A stretch of 64,000 nucleotides of DNA from Thermothielavioides terrestris NRRL 8126 (GCF_000226115.1 NC_016461.1:3410001-3474000); one strand, 5' to 3'. Numbered from the stretch's first letter, positions 44,737 through 58,769 are shown. Translations and numbers: made by a program. Notes: generated from the sequence alone by a model not told the origin.

Positions 44737-47700
44737 AAATGCGCCGTCGCGATCGCAACCGCCTGGTTCTTGGTGTACGTGATGGACACCGACACGTTCT
44801 TGACCCCCGCCTCGTTGGCCGCCTTCAGCGCGGCGCCGTGGAGCTGCAAGCCAGGACACGTAAGCTCATCCACTCTCAATCTATTTTCTCCTTGGAAGTC
44901 AGGGCAAAACATACCGTCACCGTCGGCGCCCCGTTGGCGTCCGGGAGGATCTCAATGTCCTTCATTGCCGCACCGGCGCCCTGGCTGGCGACGCCCAGCG
45001 CCTTGAACACCGCCTCCTTGGCGCTCCACCGCCCGGCAAACGCCGTCTGCGGCGACCGGCCCGACGCCGACGCCCGACAGTATCGCGCCTCGGCCTCGGT
45101 GAAGTTGCGCTCGACAAACGTGTCGTTGTCAGCGTTGACAGTCGCGATGTCCTCGACGTCGAACCCGACACGCGTGTTCGGACTCTCGAGCTGGCGCGTC
45201 TGCCCGCTCAGTGTCGACTCTAGGGTCGCGTCACGAGTGAGCACAGACTGGAGCGTCGCCTTTCGCTGCGCCGGCGTCTGCGCTGCTCCGACAGGCGCAT
45301 AAAGTCGTCGGGGAACGCGAACTTCCCGGTTTTCTCGTCCTCTGTGACCCGCGCCCTGGGGTTCAGCAGCACCGAGCTGAGCTGCTCGTCCGTGTACGGG
45401 GCCTTGTCCTTGGCCACGAACAGCGAGTTGTTGATCATGCCGTTGTGGAAGAAACGGTACGCCTTCCTCTGCCGCGCCTCGACCTTCGTCCGGTACTCGT
45501 TGAACGTCTGCTCGTCCAACGTGGCAAACAGGTACTTGGGGTGCACGCCGATGGCCTGTGCACCCTTCTGACCGAAGCCGAACGATGTCACCGAGAAAGC
45601 CTTGACACCGTCCGTCTGGATGCTGCGGCTCGGGTACAGGATGTAATCGAACTGCTCCATGACCGGATCAACGTTGTCAGCGTTGCGGTTGCCAGGGACG
45701 AGGCCCGTGTTGAGCACCTGCAGGCAGCCGTTCATCATCCACGCGCCCGCCGCGCCCTTGGGATGGCCGGTGAGATATTTCTGGAAGATGCCCAGCACGG
45801 CATTGCCTTTTTTGCGGCCAAGATGCGCGAGCTGCTGGCAGATAACCGACGACTCGTTCTTGTCGTTGGCCTTGGTCGACGTTCCGTGGAACGACGCCAC
45901 GCCGAGATCGTCGATCGTGAGACCCCAGGTGGCCAGTGCGCCGCGCAGAGGAGCGATGCTCGGCTCGTCCTTCCAGAAGTGGTTGCCGTAGCTGCGAAGA
46001 ACTTGCTTGATCTGCCTCTCGGCATCTTCCTCGATGCGCCTGGCCCGGTCTGCCACGTACTCCTCGACCTCGGCCGCTGAATGGCCCTGGGCCTTGAGGG
46101 CTTCCGCCTCGTCGGCGAGGAACTGGAGATCGGCGGCCTTGTCGTCCTGAATCTGCCTGGAGCGCCGTTCGATCTGGCGCCGCCTGTACTTGATGTCGAG
46201 CAGCGGCGACTGGAACTTCCCGTGATGTTCCCGAGCCGTCGTGAGCACACCCTGGCCCGGGGCAGGCACCGAGCGTCCTATCTTGTCCGAAGCGGTCGTG
46301 GTGAGCGCGAGGATGCCGTAGATCGGGACACCCATCTCCAGCGCGAGCTTGGCAGTCATGATGACCTGGACGCCGCAACCTTGCGATTCCATAAATCCGT
46401 TCCTGGTCGTGGTCGCCGGCCTGGACATCTCCTTGGGCGTCCGCCCGTGGGCGAACTCGTCCACGGCGTTGCTGGTTGCCTGCATGTTGGCGAATTCATA
46501 CGAGCCCTCCTCGCCGAAGTCGTCGAAGCCTCCGACGATGCAGACGCGCGCCTTGCCGTCCATGATTGTCTCATAGCCGATGTCAATCGACTCGACAGCC
46601 GTGGCGCACGCACCGACAGGCGTCTTGATCGGGCCTGACGAGGAAAGGAGGAGCATGTTCACCCACGCGGCCATGGTGTTGATGAAAGACTCCTGGAGGA
46701 TGTCCTTCTGCAGCGGCTTGTCCAAGAAGCGGTCGCGGTGCATGCCGCGGAGGGCTTTCGCACCACCCATGCCGGAGCCCACGCAGTTGCCGACTTCCGA
46801 GACGTGGACGTACTTGTAGAACTCGTAGGGATCGGTGATACCGGCGGACAGGAGAGCCTCGACGGTGGACACGAGGACAAACAGAGCGACCGGATCGACC
46901 TGCGAGATGATGTCGTCGGGAATGCCGTAGCGCTTGGCATCCCAGCCGGTCGGGACTTGGCCGGCGACGAGGCGGTCGAACCGCAGCGCCTTCGGGATCC
47001 ACAGAGAAGCGCCCTTCTTCACCCGGACCGTGTACTCGCCGGTTTCGGGAATCTCGAAGATCTCGACCTTTTCGCCGTGTTCACGCTTGAACTCTTCGGC
47101 AGTCTCCTTGGAGGCCTGGAAGGGCTCCAGGTCCTCCTCGATGACGACCTCGTGAAGCAGTTGCTTCTTGTTCGGGTCGTAGCCGTCGAAAAGCTCGGGC
47201 TCGATCAGGCGAATGCCCGAGTGCTCCAGAATGTACTTCTCGTACTTCGGCTTGACCTCCTTGTCGTCGACCGGCTCGCCCGTCTTGGCGTCGACCCAAC
47301 CCGAGTACGGCTGGCCCTTGATGGGTCCGTTGTGGTGCTTGATGAGACCCATGATCCAGGCCATCTCGATGCAGCCCTCGAGAGAAAACTCTCCGTAGGC
47401 CTCCATCTCCCACCTCGTCCTCGAATTGCCCCAGGGGCCGACTTCGGCGAAACCGGTGACGACCACCACCCTGTCCAGGTCGACCATGCCCTTGAGAGTC
47501 TCGTTGAGGGGAGCCAGCTCGGACTTCCAGTCAGGCAGAGGCGGGAAGTCGAACTTGATGTTGGCGCGGGGCTCGATGATCTTCTTCTTATACAGAGCCT
47601 CGGAGCGCTCACCGTTGACGATCTTGTTCTCGGCTGCGGTCTCCTTGGTGACGGCACGTCGGATCTCGCTGGTTTCGGTAATGGACTTGCGCTCCGCTGT

Positions 47701-50491
47701 CATGATCGCGTTAAGGTTCGGGATGAACTGCAGACCGCCGTTCAGGTCGGCAAACACTGGCTTTTCCTGGCAAAGCTCGACAATGTCCGGGGACATGAGA
47801 CCGAGCAGGTTGAATGCCATCTCCTGCTGCGAGAAGGTGCGAACGCCGAAACCCTCGACCGCCTCGGCCACGATGTTGTTGCCGGACATGAGCCCCGTGC
47901 CACGGGTCCACCCGATGATGGCGCCGCAGATGGTCAGGTAGTCTCCCCAGGCCTCCGAATGCCACCGGTTGAAGAGGGTCTCGAGCCCGAGCTTAGACTC
48001 GGAATACAGACCGTCGCTGCCAAACGTGCCGTGGTTGGGCGAGAGCGGCAGGATGACCTGAGCGGGGCGGGTCTCGTAACCGCGGGCGGCCTTCTGCGAC
48101 TTGACATTGCCAAGCAAGCGGATCAGATTGGTCAGCATGATCCGGTGCGCCAGCTCCGACTTGGAGTCGATGCCGTCGATCTGGCGGCCCTGCTCGGAGA
48201 TGGCGGCGAAGGGGACGATGTAGTCAAGATCCCAGCCCAACCCGGTCTTGGGATCGTAGACGTAGTCGATGAGCGCATTGATGTCCTGCACGCTGCCCTG
48301 GTTGAAAGGGACAACCACAAGCTGAGAGCCGCGCGAACCGAAGCGGGCATACATCGACTGGTAGTACTCAGTGACCTCGCGGGAGTAGCGGCTGGTGGTG
48401 ACGAGGACCTTGGCGCCGCCGCTGATGAGCCCCTGGAGGACATCGGCGCCGATCGAGCCGGCACCGGCCCCAGTCATGAGCACATACTTGCCGATGAACG
48501 TGACGCCGTTCCGGGCGGCATCCTCCAGGCATTTGAGATACGTCCCGGTGAGCCTCTTGTCGTAATCCCACCCTTGCTCCGTCTTCTTGCGGAGATGGAG
48601 GAATGGAATGGTCTCGGTCTTCCCTTTGGGCTTGGCCACCTTGGAAAAACCATTAACCTTGCCGTTCTCCTTGGCCAAGATCTGGCTCTCATTCATGGCG
48701 AGGGAGCGGAACACCTCGCTATACAAGCCCTTGATCTCAAACTGCAACGCCTTGCTCAGCTTGTGCTGTTGCTTGATCAAGTTGTAGATCTTGAGGAGGT
48801 CGTGCTGGACTTTGGTCCGGTTTCCGTACTCCGAAATCTTACCGCCCTCGGCCATCTGTTGCACGTAGTGCTCGAGTTTCCGGCAGCTGGCACGCGGGAT
48901 TTCCTCGTACTTCAGGTTGCCGCGAGCATCTATCGTCGTCTTAGGTCCGGTGGGCATGGCGACGTCCTTGTACACGGGATCCGCTGTCAAGACCTCCTTG
49001 CAGTTCTCAAGCAGCGTGGCACCGAGCTCCTTGGCGAGCTTGTACGTCTCTCCGCGCTCGGTGGGACAGTTGTCGATGTGGTATTGCATGAACTCGAGGA
49101 GCGTCGGGTTGGAGCGGTTCATGATCCGGATGCATTGGCTGACGATCTCGCGATCCACAGTCTTCAGCCTGCCGAAGATGATGTCGTAGTACATGCTCAG
49201 GGCATCCTGGCGAGCCCAGTTCCATGACGAGTCGTAGACACGCGCCTTGAGCGGGCTGAAGACCGGTTCGATGCCCGCCGCGTAGAAGTCACCGTGCTCC
49301 GCCATCCAGAGATCAAGCTGAGATTGGAGGACTTTGGACGACTCCTGCGAGGCTTGAAAGGCCTTGTCGCCGGCCCGGAGGTCCACATTGAGATACCTCG
49401 CGATGAGCTCCAATTGTTGCTTGAACAGAGCCCTCTGGCTGCTGGTGAGCGCCTCGATCGCGGCGGGATCCATCATCATGCCACCTCCGACGCCGGCAGC
49501 CGGGCCGGCCGCGGCAGCGGTGGACAGGCTGATGCCAGCATGGGCGGCGTATTTCTGGGAGGCGTCGTCAAGGAAGGCCTTCGCGTCAGCCTCGGAGCCC
49601 AGGCGAGCTGGCGGCTCCATGGTGATGGCAAGTAGCAGCACGCCATCCTGCCGACCGGGGCCCAGGCCCCAGCGCGTCTCCAAGTACTTCCGTGCGGTTG
49701 TGATGTTGAACCCGCCGGGCATCTTGGATGATATCAGGCGGGCAATGAGGCCCCGTGAAGTCTCGCCCAGGTTGCCGTCAAAAGTAGCCTGCATGGCGGC
49801 GCCGAGCTCGTCGAGAGGCGTATCCTCGGGCTTCTCGGGCGTTGAACCGAACTCTTTGCCGAGGTCGCCTAGAATCTCGTTCTGGAGAGTCGATTTGCCT
49901 GTGAAACATACCTAATGATCAGCATCGGTGCCCAATGAACGGCATGCAAGCAGTGCACCTACCGTTAACCATATCCTTGATTGCCTTGTCAAGGGGGATG
50001 TCTTGTAGGGGTTTCTTGAGCTTCTGGGCAACCAAAGCCCGCACGATGTCCACCGCGGGGACGGGCACGTCGGGGACTTGGGCGGCAGGCCCAGCACTCG
50101 GGGGTGGTGGCGCGGCGACCGCCGCTGGGGCGGCAGCAACGGGCACCGCCGACGACGCGCTCGATGAGCCTGCCTCGGGCGCAGCGGGCTGGGGTTCCTC
50201 CTCCACCACGGGGTCGACGGCGTAGTAGATCTCCTTGGCATCCTTGTTGTAGCAGAGAATCTGCCGCTGAGCCGATTTGGCGGCGTCGTAGGCCTCGTAC
50301 TTGGAGGCGAGCGTGCGCTTGGCCATCACACCGAGCGTGTCTGCGGGGCCGATCTCGACGATCCGCTCGGCCATCTGCTCGGCCAGGAAGACATCTTGTG
50401 TTTCAATCCACCTCACGGGCGAGGCGAACTGGTATGCGAGAAGCTCCACGAGGAGCGTGTGGGCAAGCTCCTGCTCGACTTCGGGACGCAT
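44733..50491 (-). CDS. FAS2: Fatty acid synthase subunit alpha, with one apparent frameshift
   Basis: Exon 1 is 49963-50491 ([20 protein letters not shown]). A 64-nt intron follows, then a very long exon from 49898, and a last exon 44733-44843 after a 71-nt intron (44844-44914). Domains in order: N-terminal interaction segment; acyl carrier protein with pantetheine Ser179 in [10 protein letters not shown], directly after intron 1; ketoreductase ([16 protein letters not shown], near residue 650); ketosynthase with Cys1274 in GACATAVES; and a C-terminal phosphopantetheinyl transferase ([23 protein letters not shown]). Near 45270-45310 the frame ending in [10 protein letters not shown] runs to a stop at 45220, while the transferase continues in another frame ([11 protein letters not shown]). 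No GT-AG intron fixes this, so one base appears missing. Alpha and beta subunits form the 12-subunit cytosolic synthase that makes C16/C18 acyl-CoA. Confidence 0.93.
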
Positions 50492-52324
50492 CTTGGTGTC
50501 CTGGCGCGTGAACCGGTATCCAGGCGAAGATTTCAACGACTGTGAAGCGGAATTATGGGGTATCTCTTTTGTTCATCGAGGACTGGCAGCCACCAATCTT
50601 CAGGTTGCAGTTTGTCTGGAGTCGTCTCTCCGAGGTGGATCGAAACCGGGGAAGCAAAGAACGGGGGGAAAGGTGCAGGCAACTCGGGGAGAGAGGGGGG
50701 GAAGGGGGGGAGGCACTTGAAAACGTCGCTGCCAGCGATGTTGAGCCAGGAAGTCGCGTTCAAGAAACGCAAGGCGAGAACTTGGAATGGCAGCCGTGGA
50801 CTCGTCAGTGCTTGCTCATGCCTTCTTCTTCGGGGGAACGGGCCCAAAATTTCCATGCCCTTGGCAGGCGCCGCGTCGTCTGGGTGCAACTGTTGAATGA
50901 AATTTGGGTTGCACCCCCCTGTCGTGTCCAATGCATGCAACTCTCAACCAAACTAGCACACTAACTCTGAACGGTTTAGCGTCCCATACACCCGCTACCC
51001 CAGGGTACCCACGTGGGCCTGCCAAAGTCTCGATACTTCCATGTTTACTAAACAGTTGTTCGTCCCAATTTTGGGCTGGGCAGCGCTTGATCCATAGGTC
51101 CGTCTCGCACACTCGTCTTCGGTGTGGCGCCAGCCTGCCCATCACAAACACTCCCGATACCGGCCGTCCCATCTCCCATCTAAATTCAAGTGTATCTCGG
51201 TGTCTGTCGGTTCCGCAGACCTCGCCTCGTAGGGCTGATCGTCATCAGTCCGACAGCACATCTCGTCTGCGTGCTGGACTTCCCATGCCGTTCTTATGAT
51301 CACAGGCACCCACAGAGCACACACGGCGAAGGTACCGGACAGGCTGGCAATGCCATGGTGATGGCAGATGGGGGAGAGGTTGACACATGTTAATAGACAG
51401 CATATGTAGGATAGGAAGCACTATGTGCCTTGCAGCAGTGGCGACGGAGCGCCCAGCAGCAAGAACTCAAAGGCAGGACGATTGCCCACTGACTTGGGAG
51501 GACTCTCCAAGGCTTGGTCTTTACGTCACCGCCAGCTCAGTGCGAAAGGGCCACTTCATTCGTGAATCACGTCCCCCAGCATCTTCAACACAACTGCGTT
51601 CGTTGAGAGTCTGGACGCAGCTCAAGCTTTGCCCAGGCCAAGTACCAGTACTTTGCCCGGGCGAGTGGATTGCTGCTTGGTAAGTGGGGCTCCCGTTGGC
51701 TCGGCAGGGATCCGCGAGCTCTGCGCCTGCCGGTATTTGTGCCTGGACGACTGCTTCCCCAACAAGATCCAAAAATTTTGGCGAGCAATTCGGGCAGTCG
51801 CCAGGCGGAGGGAGAGCCTGCGATTTGGGGTAGGTACTTTTTGTGTTGAGTCGAACCCATTTTCACTGCCCACCACACTGCTTCGCCCCTCGCTTTTTCA
51901 CGCCGCAAACGAGGGGCTTCTGCTGATGTTTTTTTGCAGCTTGTACCGGTGTTCCGCAGGGCCCGAGAAGAGCGCCCGCAACTTACAATTTGCGTTTTGC
52001 CTTCTACGGCTCTCGCATCTCGATCCGTTCTTTCTTCTCCCTGTCACCAACCACACACGCACACCCCCCCCGGGCCAAGGGAGGAGTTTGAATAACTACA
52101 ATAACCCCGGTCCTGTCCCACCTCGACCGTCTTTCGAGTCACCTTTGGGCAATCCTGGATCTGCCTCCTCTCCCTTTCCTCCGTTCGCTGCTTGCCGCAG
52201 TTTCAGCTACTTCCAGGTTCTCTCCGGTATGTCTGCGCTCTCGCGCGCCAGGAGCAAGCGTGTATCGCTGACCCCGAAAACAGCACCACGAAGTTCCTAG
52301 ATACCCCTCACAGACTCGTTCATC
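50492..52324. promoter_or_regulatory. Shared divergent promoter region of FAS2 and FAS1
   Basis: 1.8 kb lies between the two start codons. On the FAS1 side two likely 5' UTR introns are visible: 51680-51939 (GTAAGT...TGCTGAT, T-run, GCAG) and 52227-52283 (GTATGT...GCTGAC...ACAG, 57 nt). On the FAS2 side a CACAG acceptor at 50541-50540 suggests a leader intron, without a clear donor. The arrangement makes co-regulation of the subunits likely. No specific operator could be established. Confidence 0.6.
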
Positions 52325-55300
52325 ATGCACGGCAACGGCAACGGAACTGGCACTCAGACGGGCGCCATCACGCCCCGTACCTCGACCTCCCTCCGGCCCC
52401 TCACCCTCTCCCACGGCTCTCTCGAGGCTACCTTCTCAATACCACTAGCCCTCCATTTCCACGCGTCTCGATTGAAGGAGCAGTTCGTGGCGACCCTGCC
52501 CACTCCCACCGACGAACTCGCCCAGGATGATGAGCCGTCCTCGGTTCCCGAGCTCGTGGCCAGATACATGGGCTTCGTCGCCCGCGAGGTTGCTGAGGGC
52601 GAGGAGCAGGCACAAGGACCCGCCGGCGAGGTGCTAAAACTGATCTTCAACGAGTTTGAGAGGTCATTCCTTCAGGGAAATGATGTTCATGCCGTCGTGG
52701 CGACGCTCCCCGGCATCGAGGCCAAGAAGCTGGGCGTGATCCGCAGCTACTTCGCTGCCCGGGCGGCATCAAACAGGCCCATCAAGCCTCATGAATCTGC
52801 GCTGTTGCGGGCGGCCGCCGACGAGGACGAGCCGGCCAAGATCTACAGCATCTTCGGTGGCCAGGGCAACATTGAGGAATACTTCGAGGAGCTCAGGGAG
52901 CTGTACCAGACCTACCCGTCGTTCGTCAGCGACCTCGTTGTCTCCTCTGCCGAACTCCTCCAGACCTTGTCCAGCCACCCAAGCGCGGAGAAGCTATACT
53001 CGAAGGGTCTCGACATCATGCACTGGCTGCACCACCCCGACGCGACGCCCGCCACTGACTACCTGATCTCCGCCCCTGTCAGTTTCCCGCTGATCGGTCT
53101 CGTGCAGCTGGCGCACTATCAGGTCACCTGCAAAGTGCTTGGCATTGATCCTGGCGCCCTGCGAGAGAGGATTAGTGGGACGACGGGCCATTCGCAGGGT
53201 ATCGTGCTTGCTGCCGCTACAGCTGCTGCGGATTCGTGGGAGTCGTTCGGGGAGATCGCCAAGACCGCCCTCACCATCCTCTTCTGGATCGGCGCGCGCA
53301 GCCAGCAAACATTCCCCATCACCTCCATGAGTCCATCCCTGCTCCAGGACGCCGTGGCCAACATGGAGGGCGTCCCTACGCCAATGCTGAGCATCCGCGA
53401 CCTTCCCCAAGCAGATGTGCAGAGGCACATTGACCAGACGAACCAATACCTCCCCCCCGACCAGCATATCTTCATCTCGCTCGTCAACAGCGCTCGGAAC
53501 ATGGTCGTCGCTGGCCCGCCCAGATCACTGTGCGGTCTCAACGCGCAGCTCCGGAAGGTCAAGGCGCCCACCGGGCTTGATCAGACCAGGATCCCCCACA
53601 CGCAGAGGAAGATCCGGTTCGTCAACCGGTTTCTGCCGATCACGGCGCCCTTCCACAGCAGTTATCTCGCCGAGGCGGCCGCCCTGATTGCCGAGGATCT
53701 CAAGGACGTCCAGATCGATGTTGGGCGTCTGGCCATTCCCGTCTTCGACACTCACACTGGCGAAGACATCCGAGCGGTTGAGTCTGGGAACATCGTGCCT
53801 GCCCTGGTCCGCATGATCACGAGGGATCCGGTTAACTGGGAGAAGGCCACTGTTTTCCCGGGCGCCACACACATCTTGGACTTTGGACCCGGCGGCATCT
53901 CGGGCCTTGGCGTCCTGACGAGCCGCAACAAGGAGGGCACCGGCGTCCGCGTCATCCTGGCAGGAACCGTGAGCGGGACCGCCAGCGAGGTCGGGTACAA
54001 GTCGGAGCTCTTCGACCGCGATGAGGAGGGTGCCGTCAAGTACGCCGTTGACTGGGTCAAGGAATATGGTCCACGACTCGTGAAGACCTCGAGTGGCCGC
54101 ACTTACGTCGACACGAAGATGAGCCGCCTTCTCGGTCTGCCGCCGCTCCTGGTTGCCGGCATGACTCCCGCCACGGTTCCCTGGGATTTCGTGGCCGCGA
54201 CCATGAACGCCGGCTACCACATCGAGCTTGCCGGCGGCGGCTACTACAACGCCAAGACCATGACGGAGGCCATCTCCAAGATCGAGAAGGCGATCCCGCC
54301 CGGCCGCGGCATTAGCGTCAACCTCATTTACGTCAACCCTCGTGCCATGGCTTGGCAGATCCCGCTGCTTCGCAGGCTCAGGGCCGAGGGGGTCCCGCTC
54401 GAAGGCCTGACCATCGGTGCTGGCGTCCCGTCGATCGAGGTTGCGCAGGAGTACATCGAGACCCTAGGTCTCAAGCACATCTCGTTCAAGCCCGGCTCGA
54501 CCGACGCCATCCAATCAGTCATCAACATCGCCAAAGCCAACCCGAAGTTTCCCGTCATTCTCCAGTGGACGGGTGGCAGAGGAGGTGGTCACCACTCATT
54601 CGAGGACTTCCACGCTCCCATCCTGGCCATGTACGGGCGCATCCGCCGCCAAGAGAACATCATCCTCGTCGCTGGCAGCGGCTTCGGCGGCGCCGAGGAC
54701 ACGTACCCTTACCTCACCGGCGCCTGGTCCACCAAGTTCGGCTATCCTCCGATGCCTTACGACGGTTGCTTGTTCGGCAGCCGCATGATGGTTGCCAAGG
54801 AAGCCCACACCAGCAGGGCTGCCAAGGAGGCAATCGTCAAGGCCCCGGGCGTCGATGATAGCCAATGGGAGGAAACATACAAGGGACCTGCCGGCGGTGT
54901 CATCACCGTGAGGTCCGAGATGGGCGAGCCGATCCACAAGCTGGCCACTCGCGGCGTCCTCTTCTGGGCCGAGATGGACAAGAAGATCTTTTCGCTCCCC
55001 AGGGAGAAGCGCGTCGCCGAGCTGAAGAAGAACCGGGACTACATCATCAAGAAGCTGAACAATGACTTCCAGAAGGTGTGGTTCGGCCAGAACAAGGAGG
55101 GCAAGGCTGTCGACCTCGAAGACATGACGTATGGCGAGGTCATCCGCCGGATGGTTGCGCTCCTGTACGTCAAGGATGAGGCTCGCTGGATCGACCCTTC
55201 GTTCATCAAGCTCACCGGCGATTTCATCCATCGCGTCGAGGAGCGGTTCACGACTTCTCCCGGACAGCCGTCGCATCTTCAGAGCTACGCAGACCTTGAC

Positions 55301-58300
55301 GAGCCGTATTCTGCTGTCGAGCGCATCTTGTCGCACTACCCGGATGCCGAGACGCAACTCATCAACGCACAGGATGTGCAACACTTCTTGCTCTTGTGCC
55401 AGCGTCGCGGACAGAAGCCCGTCACTTTCGTGCCGGCGCTTGATGAAAACTTCGAGTTCTTCTTCAAGAAAGATTCTCTCTGGCAATCCGAGGATCTCGG
55501 TGCCGTCATCGACAAGGACGTCGAGAGAACCTGCATTCTCCAGGGGCCGGTGGCTGCAAAGCACTCCACCAAGGTCGATGAGCCGGTCAAAGACATCCTT
55601 GACGGCATACACAACGGTCACATTGCGAGTCTGACCCGTGATTTATACGGGAACGACGCGTCCAAGATCCCCACGGTCGAGTACCTCGGTGGCGATTCCA
55701 TCAAGCCCGAGATCCGCCCTGTGGACGGGTTGGCAACCCTCTGCACCGACGCCAGGAACACCTATCGGCTATCATCATCCCCGTCAGCTCAGCTCCCGTC
55801 CCTCGAGTCGTGGATTTCGCTCCTGGCCGGTCCAACCCGGAACTGGCGCTACGCTCTTCTCCAGTCCGACGTCATCGTTCAGGGGCAAAAGTACCAGACG
55901 AACCCGATGAAGAAGATCTTTGCACCGACTCCGGGTCTGTTCGTTGAGATTCTCCACCCCAACGACCCCGCCAAAACTGTCATCCTGGTCAAGGAACAGC
56001 CGCGCCATGACCGCTATGTCGATGTGATCGAGGCCAAGCTCGTCGGCGGAAACGAGATCGTTGTCAGCATGATCAAGGATACCAGTGCCCTCGGCAAGCC
56101 CGTGGCCCTCCCGCTGCGATTCACATACCGCCCAGAGGCCGGCTACGCGCCAATTCATGAGATCATGGACGGTCGCAACGACAGAATCAAAGAGTTCTAC
56201 TGGCGTGCCTGGTTCGGCGAAGATCCGCTCGATCTCGATGCCTCCATTTCCGGCAAGTTTGATGGCGGCAAGACCACCATCACTGGCGAGGCCATCAACG
56301 AGTTTGTCCACGCGGTCGGCAACACCGGCGAAGCCTTCGTGGACCGTCCGGGCAAGACGATGTACGCACCCATGGACTTCGCGATCGTGGTCGGCTGGAA
56401 GGCCATCACGAAACCGATCTTCCCGCGTACCATCGATGGCGATCTTCTAAAGCTCGTGCACCTTTCCAATCAGTTCCGCATGTTGCCCGGTGCTGAGCCC
56501 CTGAAGAAGGGCGACGAGGTCCACACGACGGCTCAGATCAACGCCGTCGTCAACCAAGACTCTGGCAAGATGGTTGAGGTCTGCGGCACTATCACCCGCG
56601 AGGGCAAGGCTGTCATGGAGGTCACGTCGCAGTTCCTGTACCGCGGTGTGTACACCGACTTCGAGAACACCTTCCAGCGCAAGGTTGAGACGCCTATGCA
56701 GGTTCACCTGGCTACTTCCAGGGACGTCGCCGTCCTTCGCTCCAAGCAGTGGATCGTCTTCGATGATGACGTCGTCAGTGAGCTCGCGGTATGGAAGGAT
56801 AAGGACGGGCTCGAAGGCCAGACCCTGACCTTCCGTCTGCACAGCCTGGTGCGCTTCAAGAACAAGACTGTCTTCAGTCACGTCGAGACAAGGGGCCAGG
56901 TCCTCCTCGAGCTGCCGTCAAAGGAGATCAAGCAGGTCGCCACGGTCGTCTATGAGGCTGGCGAGTCGCACGGAAACCCGGTCATTGACTACCTCCAGCG
57001 ACACGGATCGGCCATCGAGCAGCCCGTCAACTTCGCGAACGCGATTCCGCTGGGCGGGAAGACGCCTCTCCAGCTTCGGGCCCCAGCCTCCAACGAGACG
57101 TACGCTCGAGTCTCCGGGGACTACAACCCCATTCACGTGTCTCGCGTCTTTGCCGCGTATGCCAACCTGCCTGGAACCATCACTCACGGGATGTACACCA
57201 GCGCGGCCGTGCGCAGTTTAGTGGAAACGTGGGCTGCCGAGAACAAGATCGGCCGCGTCCGGAGTTTCCACGCCTCGCTCACCGGCATGGTTCTCCCCAA
57301 CGACGATCTCAGCGTGAAGCTGCAGCACGTGGGCATGGTGGCGGGCCGCAAGATCATCAAGGTCGAGACGTTCAACAAGGAGACGGAAGAGAAGGTTCTG
57401 CTCGGCGAGGCGGAGATCGAGCAACCGGTGACCGCCTATGTCTTCACCGGCCAGGGCTCTCAGGAGCAAGGGATGGGCATGGACCTCTATGCCAGCAGCC
57501 CGGTCGCCAAGGAGGTCTGGGACCGTGCGGACAAGTACCTGATGGACACCTACGGTGAGTGCCACCTCCCGTCTTCCGCCCCGCAGCTCGTATTGTGCTA
57601 ACTAGAGACCAGGCTTCGCCATCACGAACATCGTCAAGAACAACCCGAAGGAGCTCACCATCCACTTCGGGGGCAAGCGTGGCAAGCTTATCCGCAAGAA
57701 TTACATGGACATGACCTTCGAGACAGTGATGGCGGATGGGTCGATTAAGTCGGAGCGCATCTTCAAGGAGATCACCGAGAAGACAACCTCGTACACGTTC
57801 CGCTCACCCAATGGTCTGCTGTCGGCGACGCAGTTCACCCAGCCCGCCTTGACCTTGATGGAGAAGGCGAGCTTCGAAGACATGAAAGCCAAGGGGCTCG
57901 TTCCCCGCGATAGCACCTTTGCGGGCCACTCTCTCGGCGAGTACTCGGCGCTTGCTGCCCTCGCCGACGTCATGCCCATCGAGTCCCTTGTCTCGGTCGT
58001 CTTCTACCGCGGCCTGACCATGCAAGTCGCGGTCGAGCGGGACGCGTCCGGCCGCTCCAACTATGGCATGTGCGCGGTCAACCCCAGCCGCATCAACAAG
58101 ACCTTCAACGAGGAGGCGTTGCGGTTCGTTGTGAACAACATTGCGGAAACGACGGGTTGGCTCCTCGAGATCGTCAACTACAACATCGCCAACATGCAGT
58201 ACGTCTGCGCCGGCGATCTCCGGGCGCTCGACACCCTGGCCGGCGTCACCAACTTCCTGAAGATGCAGAAGATCGACATTGAGCAGCTGCGTCGGGAGAT

Positions 58301-58769
58301 GCTGCCCGAAGAGGTCAAAGAGCAACTTGTGAAGATTATCAAGGGGTGTGCGGAAGAGACCCTGCGCAAGCCGACGCCTCTGGAGCTGCAGCGCGGCTTC
58401 GCGACGATCCCGCTCAGGGGCATCGACGTGCCGTTCCACTCGACATTCCTGCGGTCCGGCGTCAAGCCTTTCCGCAGCTTCCTTCTTAAGAAGATCAACA
58501 AGACGACGATCGACCCCGCCAAGCTGATTGGCAAATATATCCCCAACGTGACGGCCAAGCCGTTCGCGCTGACCAAGGAGTACTTTGAGGAGGTCTACCG
58601 CCTCACCAATTCACCCAGAATCGCCAACATCCTGGCCAATTGGGATCAGTACCAGGATGACGGCAGTGAGTCATCGGCGCAGGCAGTGGCGACCGGCGGT
58701 GACGAGGTCATCGGGGAGCCCATTCTCGTGAACGGCGTTGGCCACAGTGTTGAGGTCGACACGGAGTGA
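52325..58769 (+). CDS. FAS1: Fatty acid synthase subunit beta
   Basis: Exons 52325-57554 and 57613-58769 (58-nt intron, phase 1) give 2128 residues, close to the usual fungal beta-subunit length. Domains in order: acetyltransferase with nucleophile Ser near 290 (TTGHSQG); enoyl reductase with the FMN-site motif [14 protein letters not shown] (near 745); a structural and double-hotdog region; the MaoC-type dehydratase ([27 protein letters not shown], near 1600); and malonyl/palmitoyl transferase with Ser1850 in [10 protein letters not shown]. All active-site motifs look intact. It loads acetyl and malonyl units, dehydrates and reduces the growing chain, and releases palmitoyl-CoA, working with the alpha subunit. 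It starts at an ATG preceded by two candidate leader introns. The single coding intron lies between the hotdog and transferase parts. Confidence 0.97.

Noticed and set aside
46738..49227. 829-codon plus-strand ORF inside FAS2
   Set aside because: It is the antisense shadow of the strongly conserved FAS2 exon; such long shadows are common opposite GC-rich codons.
54596..55621. 341-codon minus-strand ORF inside FAS1
   Set aside because: Antisense shadow of the enoyl-reductase region of FAS1, with no domain of its own.
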